From Cellvibrio sp. KY-GH-1 (GTDB lineage: Bacteria > Pseudomonadota > Gammaproteobacteria > Pseudomonadales > Cellvibrionaceae): DNA of 64,000 nt. Both the position numbers and the translations under genes were made by a program. Under the pieces are notes generated by a model. The model was given only the letters and a program-made list of their open reading frames with translations. It had not been told where the DNA came from and did not search any database. The first letter of the stretch is position 1. Each line of letters starts with the position of its first letter. Shown here piece after piece: positions 1-8,763 of the stretch. The stretch lies in NCBI RefSeq assembly GCF_008806975.1, contig NZ_CP031728.1, forward strand, positions 4,299,501 through 4,363,500, given 5' to 3'.

Positions 1-1784
1 CCTTGTGGGGTAAATTTAATCGCGTTGCCAAGCAGGTTTAATAAAATCTGGCCAATTTTTTGGCGATCGCCCTGCACGATATAAGGCGCGGGCAAATCAA
101 TCTGGGTGATCAGTTGCAAGCCCTTGGTAGTGGCGCGCTCGTGCATGATGGTTTGTATGTCCACCACCTCCTGATACAAATCAAAATAATCGCGGCGCAA
201 ATTCAACACGCCGGATTCTATTTTGGAGAGATCGAGAATATCGTTAATCAGGCCGAGCAAGCGTTGGCTGGACGTCAGAATTAATGCGAGCCGCTCGCGC
301 TGGTTGCCAGTAAATTTTTCATCGCGCATCAGCAATTGGGTGTAGCCGAGCACGGCGTTCAGTGGTGTGCGGATTTCGTGACTCATATTGGCGAGAAAAC
401 GGCTTTTTGCGCGCGTTGCTTCCTCCGCCGTTTCTTTAGCAATAGATAATTGTTGTTCCGCTTCTTTTTGTGCAGCTATATCGCGCCCGATTCCCAAAAT
501 ACCAATCGGATTACCCAGTTCATCGCGTACGGCAACTTTGGATATATCGAGTAGATAGTCGGTTTGGCCGTCAATGTGAATATGTTGTTCGTATCTATGT
601 AATTGTGAATTTTTTAACGCGAGTTGATCGTTAAAGCGGAATGCCTCTGAGAGTTCGCGCTGTACTAATTGTTCCTCGGTATTGCCCACTACTTGATGTT
701 CATCTTTGCCGAGCATGCGTGCAAACGCTTTGTTGCAGCTGATGTAAACGCCTTCGAGATTTTTAAACCAAATGGGATCGGGAATGTTATCCAACAGGCT
801 GCGCAGGTGTTGTTCGCGCTCCTTCAACGCCGCCTGCGATGCCTGCAATTGCTCCTGGGTTTGCTGACGCTGCACAATTTCGTTCAGCAGCCAATCGTTA
901 GCGGCGCGCAGTGCTTCTGTGTGGGATGCGACTTCCTGTTCGAGTTTTTGCTGGATCTGATGAAATAAATCATCATTTTTTTGGCGTGCGCGTAAATAGG
1001 CAGTGAGTAAACCAATCAGGGTTAAGCCGATTCCCAATGCCGATAATTGTAACCAGCTGGGTAAATACCAGGGTCTGGCCAGATTTGCTTGCGCGAGTAA
1101 ATGATAGGATTCGCTGCGTTCCAGGTAGCCAATAGCAGAAACTAAAAACAACACCAGCCCCACGCCGGCACACAACAATAAAAATGCCTGTGCATGAGTG
1201 TTGTTGTGGCGAATGCGCGGAATTAGCAACCAGGCAAGTACTGACGTAACTACCAACATGCCGATGCTGTCGCCAACCCACCAAAAGGTCCAACTTTTAA
1301 AGAGTTCGCTGTCCGGTACTATGCCCAGATAATGTAATGCGTTGGTGCCTGTGCTGGAGGAAATGCCGCAGCAGAGAAAAACACTGCCAATAAAATAGAG
1401 TGCGCGTCGCAGGTTAATTAACTGATTGCGACTAAATAATCCGCGATTAATGCGCGCGATTAATCCGCTTTGCAGCACATCGGCACTGCTCATGAGCAGC
1501 GCCAAACTCACGCTGCTAAACGTAAAGCCAACATTGGGCCCCATATTCATCAATAAGCTCGCGCTGCAAGAGCCGATAAACACACCCGGCGCCACGCGCA
1601 AACCAAATAATAAAAATCCAAACAGGGCCAAGCCAGCCGCGGGCCAAACTAAGGTGACATTAGAGGTGAGTGAGCTGTACATCATGCCGAACTGGGCGAG
1701 GTAAAAATAGCCCAGCGCAAAGGCGAGGTTTAACAGCGGCAGTTTGGCAAAAAAATAGAGCTTGTTGCGCGCGAGATTCACCAC
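1..1784 (-). CDS. MASE1-PAS sensor histidine kinase, 3' end beyond window
   Basis: The gene reads leftward off the window edge, so its C-terminus is missing. The translated minus strand begins with a multi-helix membrane region whose VWPAAGLALFGFLLFG and WWVGDSIGMLVVTS segments match the MASE1 sensor domain. A coiled coil follows, then a PAS domain (DNIPDPIWFKNLEGVYISC), a HisKA H-box (FLANMSHEIRTPLNAV, around + strand 370-400) and the N-box of the ATPase domain (NAIKFTP) at the very edge. A receiver domain could lie outside. I place the start at one of two consecutive GTG codons (1784 or 1781) behind a GGAG at about 1797. It follows the REC-GGDEF-EAL gene by about 14 bases, so the two are probably co-transcribed and may be partners. 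The ligand is unknown. Confidence 0.85.
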   Translation of the reverse strand, partial: MVNLARNKLYFFAKLPLLNLAFALGYFYLAQFGMMYSSLTSNVTLVWPAAGLALFGFLLFGLRVAPGVFIGSCSASLLMNMGPNVGFTFSSVSLALLMSSADVLQSGLIARINRGLFSRNQLINLRRALYFIGSVFLCCGISSSTGTNALHYLGIVPDSELFKSWTFWWVGDSIGMLVVTSVLAWLLIPRIRHNNTHAQAFLLLCAGVGLVLFLVSAIGYLERSESYHLLAQANLARPWYLPSWLQLSALGIGLTLIGLLTAYLRARQKNDDLFHQIQQKLEQEVASHTEALRAANDWLLNEIVQRQQTQEQLQASQAALKEREQHLRSLLDNIPDPIWFKNLEGVYISCNKAFARMLGKDEHQVVGNTEEQLVQRELSEAFRFNDQLALKNSQLHRYEQHIHIDGQTDYLLDISKVAVRDELGNPIGILGIGRDIAAQKEAEQQLSIAKETAEEATRAKSRFLANMSHEIRTPLNAVLGYTQLLMRDEKFTGNQRERLALILTSSQRLLGLINDILDLSKIESGVLNLRRDYFDLYQEVVDIQTIMHERATTKGLQLITQIDLPAPYIVQGDRQKIGQILLNLLGNAIKFTPQ

Positions 1785-1797
1785 GAAAAAAACTCCA

Positions 1798-3615
1798 TCA
1801 GGCGAGGTAACGTTCCAATGCCTGGGAACTCAACTCTTCGGGTTTGTGGTGGTGGTAGCCTTGCCCCCAGTGAACGCCAAGCGTATATAACTGTTTGGCA
1901 ACTTCGGCCGTTTCCACAAATTCAGCGATGACTTCTTTATCGAGCGAGACAGCCATTTCGATAATGGACTTCACCATGGCGTAGTGTGAAGGGTCTACAT
2001 CCATATCGCGCACAAAAATACCATCGATTTTAATTTTATCGAATGCCAGTTGATGCAAGTAAGCATAGGACGCAAAACCGCTGCCGAAATCATCCAGCGC
2101 AAAGTGACAGCCAAAATCGCGCAGTGTCTGCATAAACTGCCGCGCAGAATCTATATTGACGATGGCTTGGGTTTCAGTAATTTCAAAGCAGAACTTATGC
2201 GCGGGTATCTGGTGTTGCTGGAAACTGTTGATAATAAATTGCGCCAATTGAGTTTCACGAATTGAAATTGCAGAGAGGTTAATCGAAATCAAATCCATTT
2301 TTTCCAGCAATTGGGGATGTTGGGAAAATAAGCCCAACACATGGTTGATCATCCATTTATCCAACTCTGGAATTAAATGCAAACGCTCGGCCGGGCCGAT
2401 AAATTCTCCCGGTGAAACCATACGTCGGGTCTGTGGATCCCATAATCTGAGCAGCACTTCCAAACGGTAAGACGATGAATATTTTTGTGTGCTGTCGGGA
2501 AAGTATTCCAATAATTGGAAATAGGCGCGAAACAGCTGGTTTTGCAGTGCATCCACCAAGCGCGATGCCCAATTGATATTGTCCTTGTGCAAATTGCTAC
2601 GCTTGGTTGCCTCTTCCAAACTGAACACAGCGCCGCGCGCATCGCGTTTGGCGACGAAAATTACTTCATCGGCGGCGAGCATCACCTGGTCGTAACTGAC
2701 CATGGCGCGACTAAGCGGCAGTGCTGCAATGGAGGCCGCCAATTTGAACTGGCGGTCTTCCCACTGAAAATTAAATTGCTCCAGGTGCTTGAGGATGGTC
2801 TGGGCCAAATCCATCCCTTTATCGTACTCGGCACCCTGGGTGACTACCACAAAGCGATCACCGCCTAAGCGCGCAAAGAAATCCTCGCGCGTTAACAGGC
2901 CAGCAACGCTATCGGCAAACTGGCGCAGCAACTCGTCGCCGGCGATACAACCACAGCTTTCGTTAATCAAACGGAAGCGGTCGATATCGATCAGTAAAAA
3001 CGTTGCGCTGATATTTTCCAGTTGGATGCGCGCCAGCAATTCGGAAACATGGGCCTCAAGGGCGTTGCGGTTGTGCAGGCGCGTTACAAAATCATGAGTA
3101 GCGAGATAATTGAGACGGTCTTGCATATAGCGCCGCTCGTTAATTTCCTCGCGCAGTTGGCGGTTGGCGATGGTAAGTTCGGCGGTGCGTTCACGCACCT
3201 TGGATTCCAACTCGCGATTGAAGGATTTCAACTCCGCCAGCATCGACTGGCGTTCGAGTTGATGACGCACCCGCGCGCGCACTTCATCGCCGTTAATTGG
3301 CTTGGTGATGTAATCCGCACCGCCCACGCGAAAACCCTGGCTGATATCGTCAGCGCGAGCGGTAACAAAAATAATGGGAATTTCAGTGGTGGCCAAATCG
3401 GCCTTGAGGCGAGTGCATACTTCAAAGCCGTTCATATCCGGCATCATGACATCGAGCAACACCAGATCCGGCAGGCGACGCCCGGCCAGCTCCAGTGCGC
3501 GTTCACCCGAGGTTGCTACCAACAGTTCGCAGTCCAAATCTTCAAGAATTCCACTGAGGACATCCAGATTTTCGGGGGTATCATCCACCAGCAGGATACG
3601 CGGCACACTCGACAT
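1798..3615 (-). CDS. Response regulator with GGDEF and EAL domains (c-di-GMP turnover)
   Basis: This 605-residue protein has an N-terminal receiver domain (VDDTPENLDVL, phospho-acceptor Asp in LVLLDVMMPD, TKPI lysine near residue 106), a short coiled coil, then GGDEF and EAL domains. The cyclase signature is degenerate: ARLGGDRF replaces GGDEF, so cyclase activity is doubtful. The phosphodiesterase domain keeps most metal and catalytic positions: Glu in EVLLRLW, INLS, DDFGSGF, KIKIDG and AEFVETAE. The most likely output is therefore phosphorylation-controlled c-di-GMP hydrolysis, with the GGDRF domain possibly regulatory. It lies directly upstream of the MASE1 kinase gene on the same strand. 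The domain calls are firm; the activity is inferred. Confidence 0.93.
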   Translation of the reverse strand: MSSVPRILLVDDTPENLDVLSGILEDLDCELLVATSGERALELAGRRLPDLVLLDVMMPDMNGFEVCTRLKADLATTEIPIIFVTARADDISQGFRVGGADYITKPINGDEVRARVRHQLERQSMLAELKSFNRELESKVRERTAELTIANRQLREEINERRYMQDRLNYLATHDFVTRLHNRNALEAHVSELLARIQLENISATFLLIDIDRFRLINESCGCIAGDELLRQFADSVAGLLTREDFFARLGGDRFVVVTQGAEYDKGMDLAQTILKHLEQFNFQWEDRQFKLAASIAALPLSRAMVSYDQVMLAADEVIFVAKRDARGAVFSLEEATKRSNLHKDNINWASRLVDALQNQLFRAYFQLLEYFPDSTQKYSSSYRLEVLLRLWDPQTRRMVSPGEFIGPAERLHLIPELDKWMINHVLGLFSQHPQLLEKMDLISINLSAISIRETQLAQFIINSFQQHQIPAHKFCFEITETQAIVNIDSARQFMQTLRDFGCHFALDDFGSGFASYAYLHQLAFDKIKIDGIFVRDMDVDPSHYAMVKSIIEMAVSLDKEVIAEFVETAEVAKQLYTLGVHWGQGYHHHKPEELSSQALERYLA

Positions 3616-3758
3616 AACAAAAACATCCCTCGCTATCGTTGTCTTCGGACTATAGCAGAAGGAAAAGGAATAGCTACGCGCCGTTTATGAAGATTTGTTT
3701 AGTGCCAAATGCATTTATCGGATTCGCGCTATATCGAAGAAAAAACGCGAATAAAGCG

Positions 3759-5417
3759 TTACTTTCGGAACCACACCGCCAATAAACCAATCGCAATGAG
3801 CGCGATAGTCGAAGGCGATAAATCGGTAAATAACCAGTCGCGCAACACGGCTGACCCCTGAGTATCGCGGTAGAGGAAATAGGCGGCGCTACCGAAGGCG
3901 ACCAGGGCGATGAGCTTGCGACGGCCGTGATGATGTTTGCGGACTTTGCGCTCGGTCAGTTCGTGGGTGAGCAGGTCCAGGCGCTGGGACATCTGCGGCA
4001 ACTGTTGCAGGCTGTTGAAAATCAAATCCGGCACCTGCGGGAATTTTTCCATCCAGTCGGGTGCGGTGCGTTTGAGTTCGCGCCAGAGGTTTTTGGGGTG
4101 GAAACGGTTCTTAAGCCAGCGCTCCAAGTAAGGATGCGCGGTAGCCCAGAGATCCAGATCCGGGTACAACTGACGACCAAGGCCTTCAATGTTGAGCAGG
4201 GTTTTTTGCAATAACACCAGCTGCGGTTGCACTTCCATTTCAAAACGACGTGCAGTGCGGAACAGGGTCAGCAATACATTGGCAAAGGAAATTTCTTTCA
4301 GCGGTTTTTCAAAGATGGGCTCGCACACAGTGCGAATCGCCGCCTCCAATTCTTCCACGCGCACATAGCTGGGCACCCACCCGCTTTTCACGTGCAATTC
4401 TGCAACTTGGCGATAATCGCGGCGGAACATGGCGAGCAGGTTGCGCGCTAAATAATATTGATCTTCGCGCGTGAGCGAACCAACGATGGCCATATCCACG
4501 GCGATATATTGTGGCATTTGCGGATTTTGCGTGGCGACAAAAATATTGCCCGGGTGCATATCGGCGTGAAAGAAGTTGTGATCAAACACCTGGGTGAAAA
4601 AAATCTCTACGCCGCGCTCGGCCAGTTTTTTCAGGTTGGTATTTTGCGCATTGAGTGCCGGCATATCGGTCACGGGAATCCCGTAGATGCGCTCCATTAC
4701 CAACACGTTATGGCGAGTGTAATCCCAGTAAACTTCGGGCACATACAGCAGGGGCGAATTTAAAAAGTTGCGCCGCAGTTGTGAGCCGTTGGCCGCTTCG
4801 CGCTGTAAATCCAGTTCATCGAAAATGGTGGTGCGATAATCTTCGACAATTTCCACCGGGTGCAGGCGCTTGCCGTCCAGGGTGTTGTTTTCCACCCAGC
4901 GGGCGACACGCAATAACAGTTCTATATCCTGCGCGATGACTTTTTCAATACCGGGGCGAATGACTTTGATGACGACATCGCGGCCATCTTTTAAAGTCGC
5001 GGTATGTACTTGCGCAACCGATGCAGAGGCGAGAGGCGCCGTGTCATAGCTGGCAAATACCTCAGCCACTTTCGCGCCGAGCGATTGCTCCACAATGCGC
5101 TGGAAAACCTCGTTGGAAAAAGGCGCAACATTGTCTTGCAGGTGATTGAGTTCGCTGACTATATCGTCGGGCACCAGATCCGGGCGTGTAGAAAGCAGTT
5201 GGCCGAATTTTACAAAAATGGGACCAAGGTCTTCGCAAGCGCGCCGCAGGCATTCACCGCGAGAAAGCTTAGGCGTTGGAAACAGGCGAAAGAAAATTAA
5301 TAACAGGCGCGCGGCAAACGGCAGATTGTCGGGCAGCAGTTTATCCAAACGATAACGGGCAAACACACGCAGGATTGTTAATAAGCGGAAAAAGACCATT
5401 GCAAACTCAATTCTCAT
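3759..5417 (-). CDS. ubiB: UbiB, atypical kinase/ATPase for ubiquinone biosynthesis
   Basis: This ABC1/UbiB-family protein supports ubiquinone biosynthesis at the inner membrane. It shows the family's KxGQ-type motif ([16 protein letters not shown]), the Ala-rich loop ASASVAQVH, the lysine in [18 protein letters not shown] and the metal-binding VDMAIVGS. Two hydrophobic segments at the C-terminus (starting [13 protein letters not shown] and [13 protein letters not shown]) match the family's terminal membrane anchors. An upstream TTG-type extension to 5471 would be translated from repeat sequence. I prefer the ATG at 5417 because [13 protein letters not shown] then aligns with the E. coli N-terminus; the ATG at 5399 is also possible. 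It is the last gene of ubiE-ubiJ-ubiB and is separated from ubiJ by a REP doublet. Confidence 0.95.
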   Translation of the reverse strand: MRIEFAMVFFRLLTILRVFARYRLDKLLPDNLPFAARLLLIFFRLFPTPKLSRGECLRRACEDLGPIFVKFGQLLSTRPDLVPDDIVSELNHLQDNVAPFSNEVFQRIVEQSLGAKVAEVFASYDTAPLASASVAQVHTATLKDGRDVVIKVIRPGIEKVIAQDIELLLRVARWVENNTLDGKRLHPVEIVEDYRTTIFDELDLQREAANGSQLRRNFLNSPLLYVPEVYWDYTRHNVLVMERIYGIPVTDMPALNAQNTNLKKLAERGVEIFFTQVFDHNFFHADMHPGNIFVATQNPQMPQYIAVDMAIVGSLTREDQYYLARNLLAMFRRDYRQVAELHVKSGWVPSYVRVEELEAAIRTVCEPIFEKPLKEISFANVLLTLFRTARRFEMEVQPQLVLLQKTLLNIEGLGRQLYPDLDLWATAHPYLERWLKNRFHPKNLWRELKRTAPDWMEKFPQVPDLIFNSLQQLPQMSQRLDLLTHELTERKVRKHHHGRRKLIALVAFGSAAYFLYRDTQGSAVLRDWLFTDLSPSTIALIAIGLLAVWFRK

Positions 5418-5424
5418 TGTTGTT

Positions 5425-5596
5425 GTAGGTTGGGGCGGGGCGCGTAGCCTGAGCGCAGCGAACCCCAACATTACTTAATCGCACAACACGATGAATTCCT
5501 TTCATGAAGACGAATTGGATTAGGTTTTTTTAGCGATTTATCGGCGTTGCTTTGTTGGGGTTCGTTCCTCAGGCTACGCGCCCCGCCCCAACCTAC
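5425..5596. repeat. REP doublet (REPIN-like) between ubiJ and ubiB
   Basis: Two copies of a ~45 bp unit face each other: 5425-5470 reads GTAGGTTGGGGCGGGGCGCG on the plus strand, and 5553-5596 is its inverse. Each unit has a GTTGGGG/CCCCAAC stem and a GTAG foot at its outer end. The units differ slightly in the middle (GAGCGCAGCGAA against GAGGAACGAA). The element separates ubiJ from ubiB inside an operon and could form a large hairpin in the transcript. Confidence 0.85.
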
Positions 5597-6201
5597 GGTT
5601 TGCGCTCCGCAAGCAGTTTTTCTACGCGCGCGGCCGCGCGGTCGACCGCTAACCGCAATTCATCTACTTGTTGATGGAAATCATCCAGCTCAGGTTTGGA
5701 TACCAGTGCCTGATATTCTTCAGTGAGAAATTCTTTGCCCAGACGTGCAGCTGTTTGCGCACGATCCTTGGCCCAGCCGAATTTTGCGCGAATAATTTGT
5801 GCGGTCTGGTGGCCGATAATATCGCCGGTAAATTGGCTGAGCATATCTTCCCAATCAATATCCAGGTGCTTCAGTAACTGTTGCAAATCTGCCAAGAGCG
5901 TCAAATCGCCCATAGCGGTCACGCCCGAATATTTCAGGTTGTGAATTTCGGTGGTAGATAATTGCAGCAATGCCATCAGCGAACCACTTAGTTGCGTATC
6001 GACTTCGCCATCCCAATTTGCCATCAACTCGATTTCTTCATCCAGCGGCATCACAAATAAATTTATTGCGACTGGCGCCGTGATATTGACCGCGAGGATT
6101 TTACCCGAGAGGCGCGCGAGTTTCAGGCGTGTGGCCGGGTCATAGCGCAGCGCGGTGTTGATAATTTTTTCCGCGCTGGCGAGGGCTGCAGTGATCAGCA
6201 T
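5593..6201 (-). CDS. ubiJ: UbiJ, SCP2-domain ubiquinone biosynthesis accessory factor
   Basis: The protein has 202 residues, close to E. coli UbiJ, with an N-terminal SCP2-like lipid-binding fold (LISG-type segment AINLFVMPLDEEIELMANWDGEVDTQLSGS) and a C-terminal helical/coiled-coil region rich in Leu, Ala and Arg. UbiJ works with UbiK and the Ubi complex in the late, aerobic steps of ubiquinone synthesis. It sits 21 bases after ubiE and upstream of ubiB, the classic gene order. The stop codon TAG at 5593-5595 is supplied by the GTAG foot of the adjacent REP unit, so the last residues may have changed when the element arrived. Confidence 0.9.
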   Translation of the reverse strand: MLITAALASAEKIINTALRYDPATRLKLARLSGKILAVNITAPVAINLFVMPLDEEIELMANWDGEVDTQLSGSLMALLQLSTTEIHNLKYSGVTAMGDLTLLADLQQLLKHLDIDWEDMLSQFTGDIIGHQTAQIIRAKFGWAKDRAQTAARLGKEFLTEEYQALVSKPELDDFHQQVDELRLAVDRAAARVEKLLAERKP

Positions 6202-6222
6202 GGGCAGTAGCTTCCCGATGGA

Positions 6223-6972
6223 TTAGGGCTTGATGCCTTTGTGCAACGCGACTATGCCACCGGTCATGTTATGGAATTCGGTGCGCACAAATCCGGCGTT
6301 ATCCATCATCTCTTTCAGGGTTTGTTGATCCGGGTGCATACGAATGGATTCAGCCAGGTAGCGATAACTTTCAGCATCGTTGGTCACCAACTTGCCCATA
6401 AACGGCAGTACTTTGAATGAGTAGGTATCGTAGACCTTGCTCAACAAATCGCTCTGGGGTTTGGAGAATTCCAATACCAGCAAACGGCCGCCGGGCTTGA
6501 GTACACGCAGCATGGAGCGCAGCGCCAAGTCTTTATCGGTCACATTGCGCAGGCCGAAGGCGATGGTGATGCAATCAAAGGTGTTATCGGGGAACGGCAG
6601 GTATTGTGCATCGCACTGGGCGAAGCCGATATTGCCGGCAATGCCGCGATCAATTAAACGGTCGCGGCCCACGCCGAGCATGGATGCATTGATATCGGCG
6701 AGAATAACTTGCCCGCTCGCGCCCACGCGCTTGGCAAACTGATAGCTCAAATCGCCGGTGCCGCCGGCGATGTCCAACACCTTGTGGCCGGCACGCACGC
6801 CGGAGGCTTCAATGGTAAAGCGCTTCCACAGGCGATGAATGCCGCCGGACATCAAATCATTCATCAAATCATATTTGGCAGCGACGGAATGGAATACCTC
6901 AGCGACGCGCTCGGCTTTTTCTTCGACCGGAACTTGCTGAAAGCCAAAATGGGTGGTTTTTTTATCGTTCAT
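6223..6972 (-). CDS. ubiE: UbiE, demethylmenaquinone/ubiquinone C-methyltransferase
   Basis: This is a SAM-dependent methyltransferase that C-methylates the quinone ring precursor in ubiquinone and menaquinone synthesis. It shows the family signature [37 protein letters not shown], the SAM loop [17 protein letters not shown] and FGLRNVTD. Starting at ATG 6972 gives 249 residues, like E. coli UbiE (251). A TTG four codons earlier is in frame but lies within a 14-bp tandem repeat, so I reject it. No clear Shine-Dalgarno sequence precedes 6972, because the repeat array occupies that position. It is the first gene of ubiE-ubiJ-ubiB. Confidence 0.96.
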   Translation of the reverse strand: MNDKKTTHFGFQQVPVEEKAERVAEVFHSVAAKYDLMNDLMSGGIHRLWKRFTIEASGVRAGHKVLDIAGGTGDLSYQFAKRVGASGQVILADINASMLGVGRDRLIDRGIAGNIGFAQCDAQYLPFPDNTFDCITIAFGLRNVTDKDLALRSMLRVLKPGGRLLVLEFSKPQSDLLSKVYDTYSFKVLPFMGKLVTNDAESYRYLAESIRMHPDQQTLKEMMDNAGFVRTEFHNMTGGIVALHKGIKP

Positions 6973-7014
6973 AGGGGCTACCAAATAGGGGCGTCCAAAT
7001 AAGGGCTACCAAAA
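6973..7014. repeat. Three tandem 14-bp repeats abutting the ubiE start codon
   Basis: Three head-to-tail units occur at 6973-6986, 6987-7000 and 7001-7014: AGGGGCTACCAAAT, AGGGGCGTCCAAAT and AAGGGCTACCAAAA. On the ubiE strand the unit reads ATTTGGTAGCCCCT and ends at the ATG. A fourth, degraded unit may follow at 7015. The array fills the ribosome-binding region. Confidence 0.8.
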
Positions 7015-7145
7015 AGAGCTATCAACGCTGGATACAACAATGTTGAGCGGGCGCTCGCTGGATGTGGGCGGCATTGTACAATGCCTGCCTGTTTCTCACA
7101 CCCCAAAAATCCCGCAAGATGCGGCGGGTTTCACAGGAGTTGCTT

Positions 7146-7670
7146 GTGCGTAGCGCGCTTGTCGTTGTTGGTTTGTTATTTGCGGTGGCTCCGGCCTTGG
7201 CGGATGGTCTAAAACCCTTTACTACCGATGGCTGCTCGGTGTGGATAGATGGCCCGCCGGATCGCCCTAACCTTTGGCGGCATTGCTGTGTCGCGCATGA
7301 CCTGGCCTATTGGATTGGCGGTACCCGTACAGAGCGTAAACAAGCCGATCAAGTATTGAAGCAATGTATTAAAGATGCCGAACAACCCTTAATTGCTGAT
7401 CCAACCTACCATGGGGTGCGCTTGGGCGGCGGCCCTTACTGGCCCTCAACTTACCGCTGGGGTTATGGATGGGATTTTTTCAGTGGCAGCAGATTGGGTG
7501 GTCGCTGGGTGCGCGGTTACCAGCGGCCAAGCGCGGCAGAGCAGGCGCAAATCGATCTGCTAAAACCGGCTGCACTGCTGCTGATCGAGGAGGATGCGCG
7601 CCGGTATCCGGCCGATGCTGCACCCCATTCAATGACCCGCAGTAGTAACGCCAATATGCTGCGCTTTTAA
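7146..7670 (+). CDS. Exported phospholipase A2-like protein
   Basis: I choose the GTG at 7146 because AGGAG sits seven bases upstream and it yields a clean signal peptide (RSALVVVGLLFAVAPALA, cut before DGLKPF); the mature part is about 150 residues. The mature region contains DGCSVWIDGPP and WRHCCVAHDLAYWIGG, which resembles the CCxxHD active-site helix of secreted phospholipase A2 (His and Asp form the catalytic dyad, Cys residues form disulfides). The calcium-binding loop is not canonical, so catalysis is an inference. It is divergent from ubiE. The function could be lipid turnover or an unrelated role for a PLA2-like fold. Confidence 0.65.
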   Translation: MRSALVVVGLLFAVAPALADGLKPFTTDGCSVWIDGPPDRPNLWRHCCVAHDLAYWIGGTRTERKQADQVLKQCIKDAEQPLIADPTYHGVRLGGGPYWPSTYRWGYGWDFFSGSRLGGRWVRGYQRPSAAEQAQIDLLKPAALLLIEEDARRYPADAAPHSMTRSSNANMLRF

Positions 7671-7827
7671 GTGGTACCAGGTGGCGATTCGCTCTTGGCG
7701 CCAGACGCCACGGCGGCGCGTGCATCAGCGCACACATAGGATCAAACCAGCGTGCTTGAATAGTCGCCGGACTATCAACGTTCGATTTCCTATTAACCTG
7801 TTGGGGGTTTACCCCAAGGATGTGGCT

Positions 7828-8538
7828 ATGCGTATTTTCCAGTATTGGGTTAAACGTTTTCTGGCTATCGTTTCATTGGTTATTTCGGTGCCGGCATCGG
7901 CGTATTTGGAATTCACTTACACGAGTCCCGAGCTTCCGCTAACGGCTGCATTTATGGACGGGTATCCTTGGGATATCGCTGATATTGGTTTGATGCCGGT
8001 TGGTTTCAGTGTCTCCTTCAAAACCCCTGAGCAAGATTTATCGCGCAAACCGATTACCCATTTCTTCATGGATGACTTTACGTTCTCGTTTAGATCAGAA
8101 CACGACTTACTCTATTACCCCTTGCGCCTTAGTCCCGCGTCCTACGGGCGAGTTAGCCTTAATCGCAAGGGAGAAATTCTCGGTTGGAATTTAATGATCA
8201 CCATTACCGAGCTGATTACTCCCGATACGAATATGTGGGCTTATCGCAATATAAACCATCGGGTCGATATCAAATCGCAAAGCGGTACGGGCATGTGTAA
8301 TTGCGATGTGTTTACCAATAGATTCCACCCAACCACCTGGCACGGCCATTGGATACAACTGGTTCTGCTCCAGTTTGATTATTCCGCAGCCAATGATGTG
8401 GGCAGTTGGACCATAGAAAAGGTACCTGTGCCTGAGCCGCGCATGACCTTGTTTTTGGTGATTGGAATCTTGGAGCTGCTCTGGTATCGCCGCGCTCAGC
8501 GCGGAGCTAGCGCCGGCGTCCAGACTGCCGCCGGCTAA
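7828..8538 (+). CDS. Exported protein of unknown function with PEP-CTERM-like tail
   Basis: The ATG at 7828 follows AAGGA by seven bases and starts a signal peptide (MRIFQYWVKRFLAIVSLVIS, ending near VPASA). The ~170-residue middle is Tyr- and Phe-rich with no domain I recognise. The C-terminus has VPEPRMTLFLVIGILELLWY followed by Arg residues, the three-part layout (PEP, hydrophobic helix, basic tail) of PEP-CTERM sorting signals that exosortase processes. No exosortase gene is in this window. An in-frame extension back to 7681 lacks a signal peptide and a ribosome-binding site. Confidence 0.6.
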   Translation: MRIFQYWVKRFLAIVSLVISVPASAYLEFTYTSPELPLTAAFMDGYPWDIADIGLMPVGFSVSFKTPEQDLSRKPITHFFMDDFTFSFRSEHDLLYYPLRLSPASYGRVSLNRKGEILGWNLMITITELITPDTNMWAYRNINHRVDIKSQSGTGMCNCDVFTNRFHPTTWHGHWIQLVLLQFDYSAANDVGSWTIEKVPVPEPRMTLFLVIGILELLWYRRAQRGASAGVQTAAG

Positions 8539-8615
8539 TCGACGCCGGTTTTTGATATTTCAGGGTAAACAGACACGAAAATATGTTTGAACGCCACTAA
8601 CTAGATTACAATCAC

Positions 8616-8644
8616 GCTCCCGGTTTGCCGGGAGCAATTTTTTT
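8616..8644 (+). terminator. Rho-independent terminator
   Basis: A perfect GCTCCCGG/CCGGGAGC stem with a TTTG loop (8616-8635) is followed by AATTTTTTTT. It closes transcription after the PEP-CTERM-like gene. Confidence 0.85.
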
Positions 8645-8763
8645 GAAACAGCGCCCGGTTATCTTGGTCTACCCTTCAGGTACGCCAGCCTGGCGATTCA
8701 CACCACCCAGAGGCGGTCACGTCGGCAAGTGTTAACTCCAGCCAACTTTTTAATGGAGACCCC

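Noticed and set aside
3022..3690. 222-codon plus-strand frame over the REC-GGDEF-EAL gene
   Set aside because: It is the complement of a gene with clear domains and has no protein-like motifs of its own.
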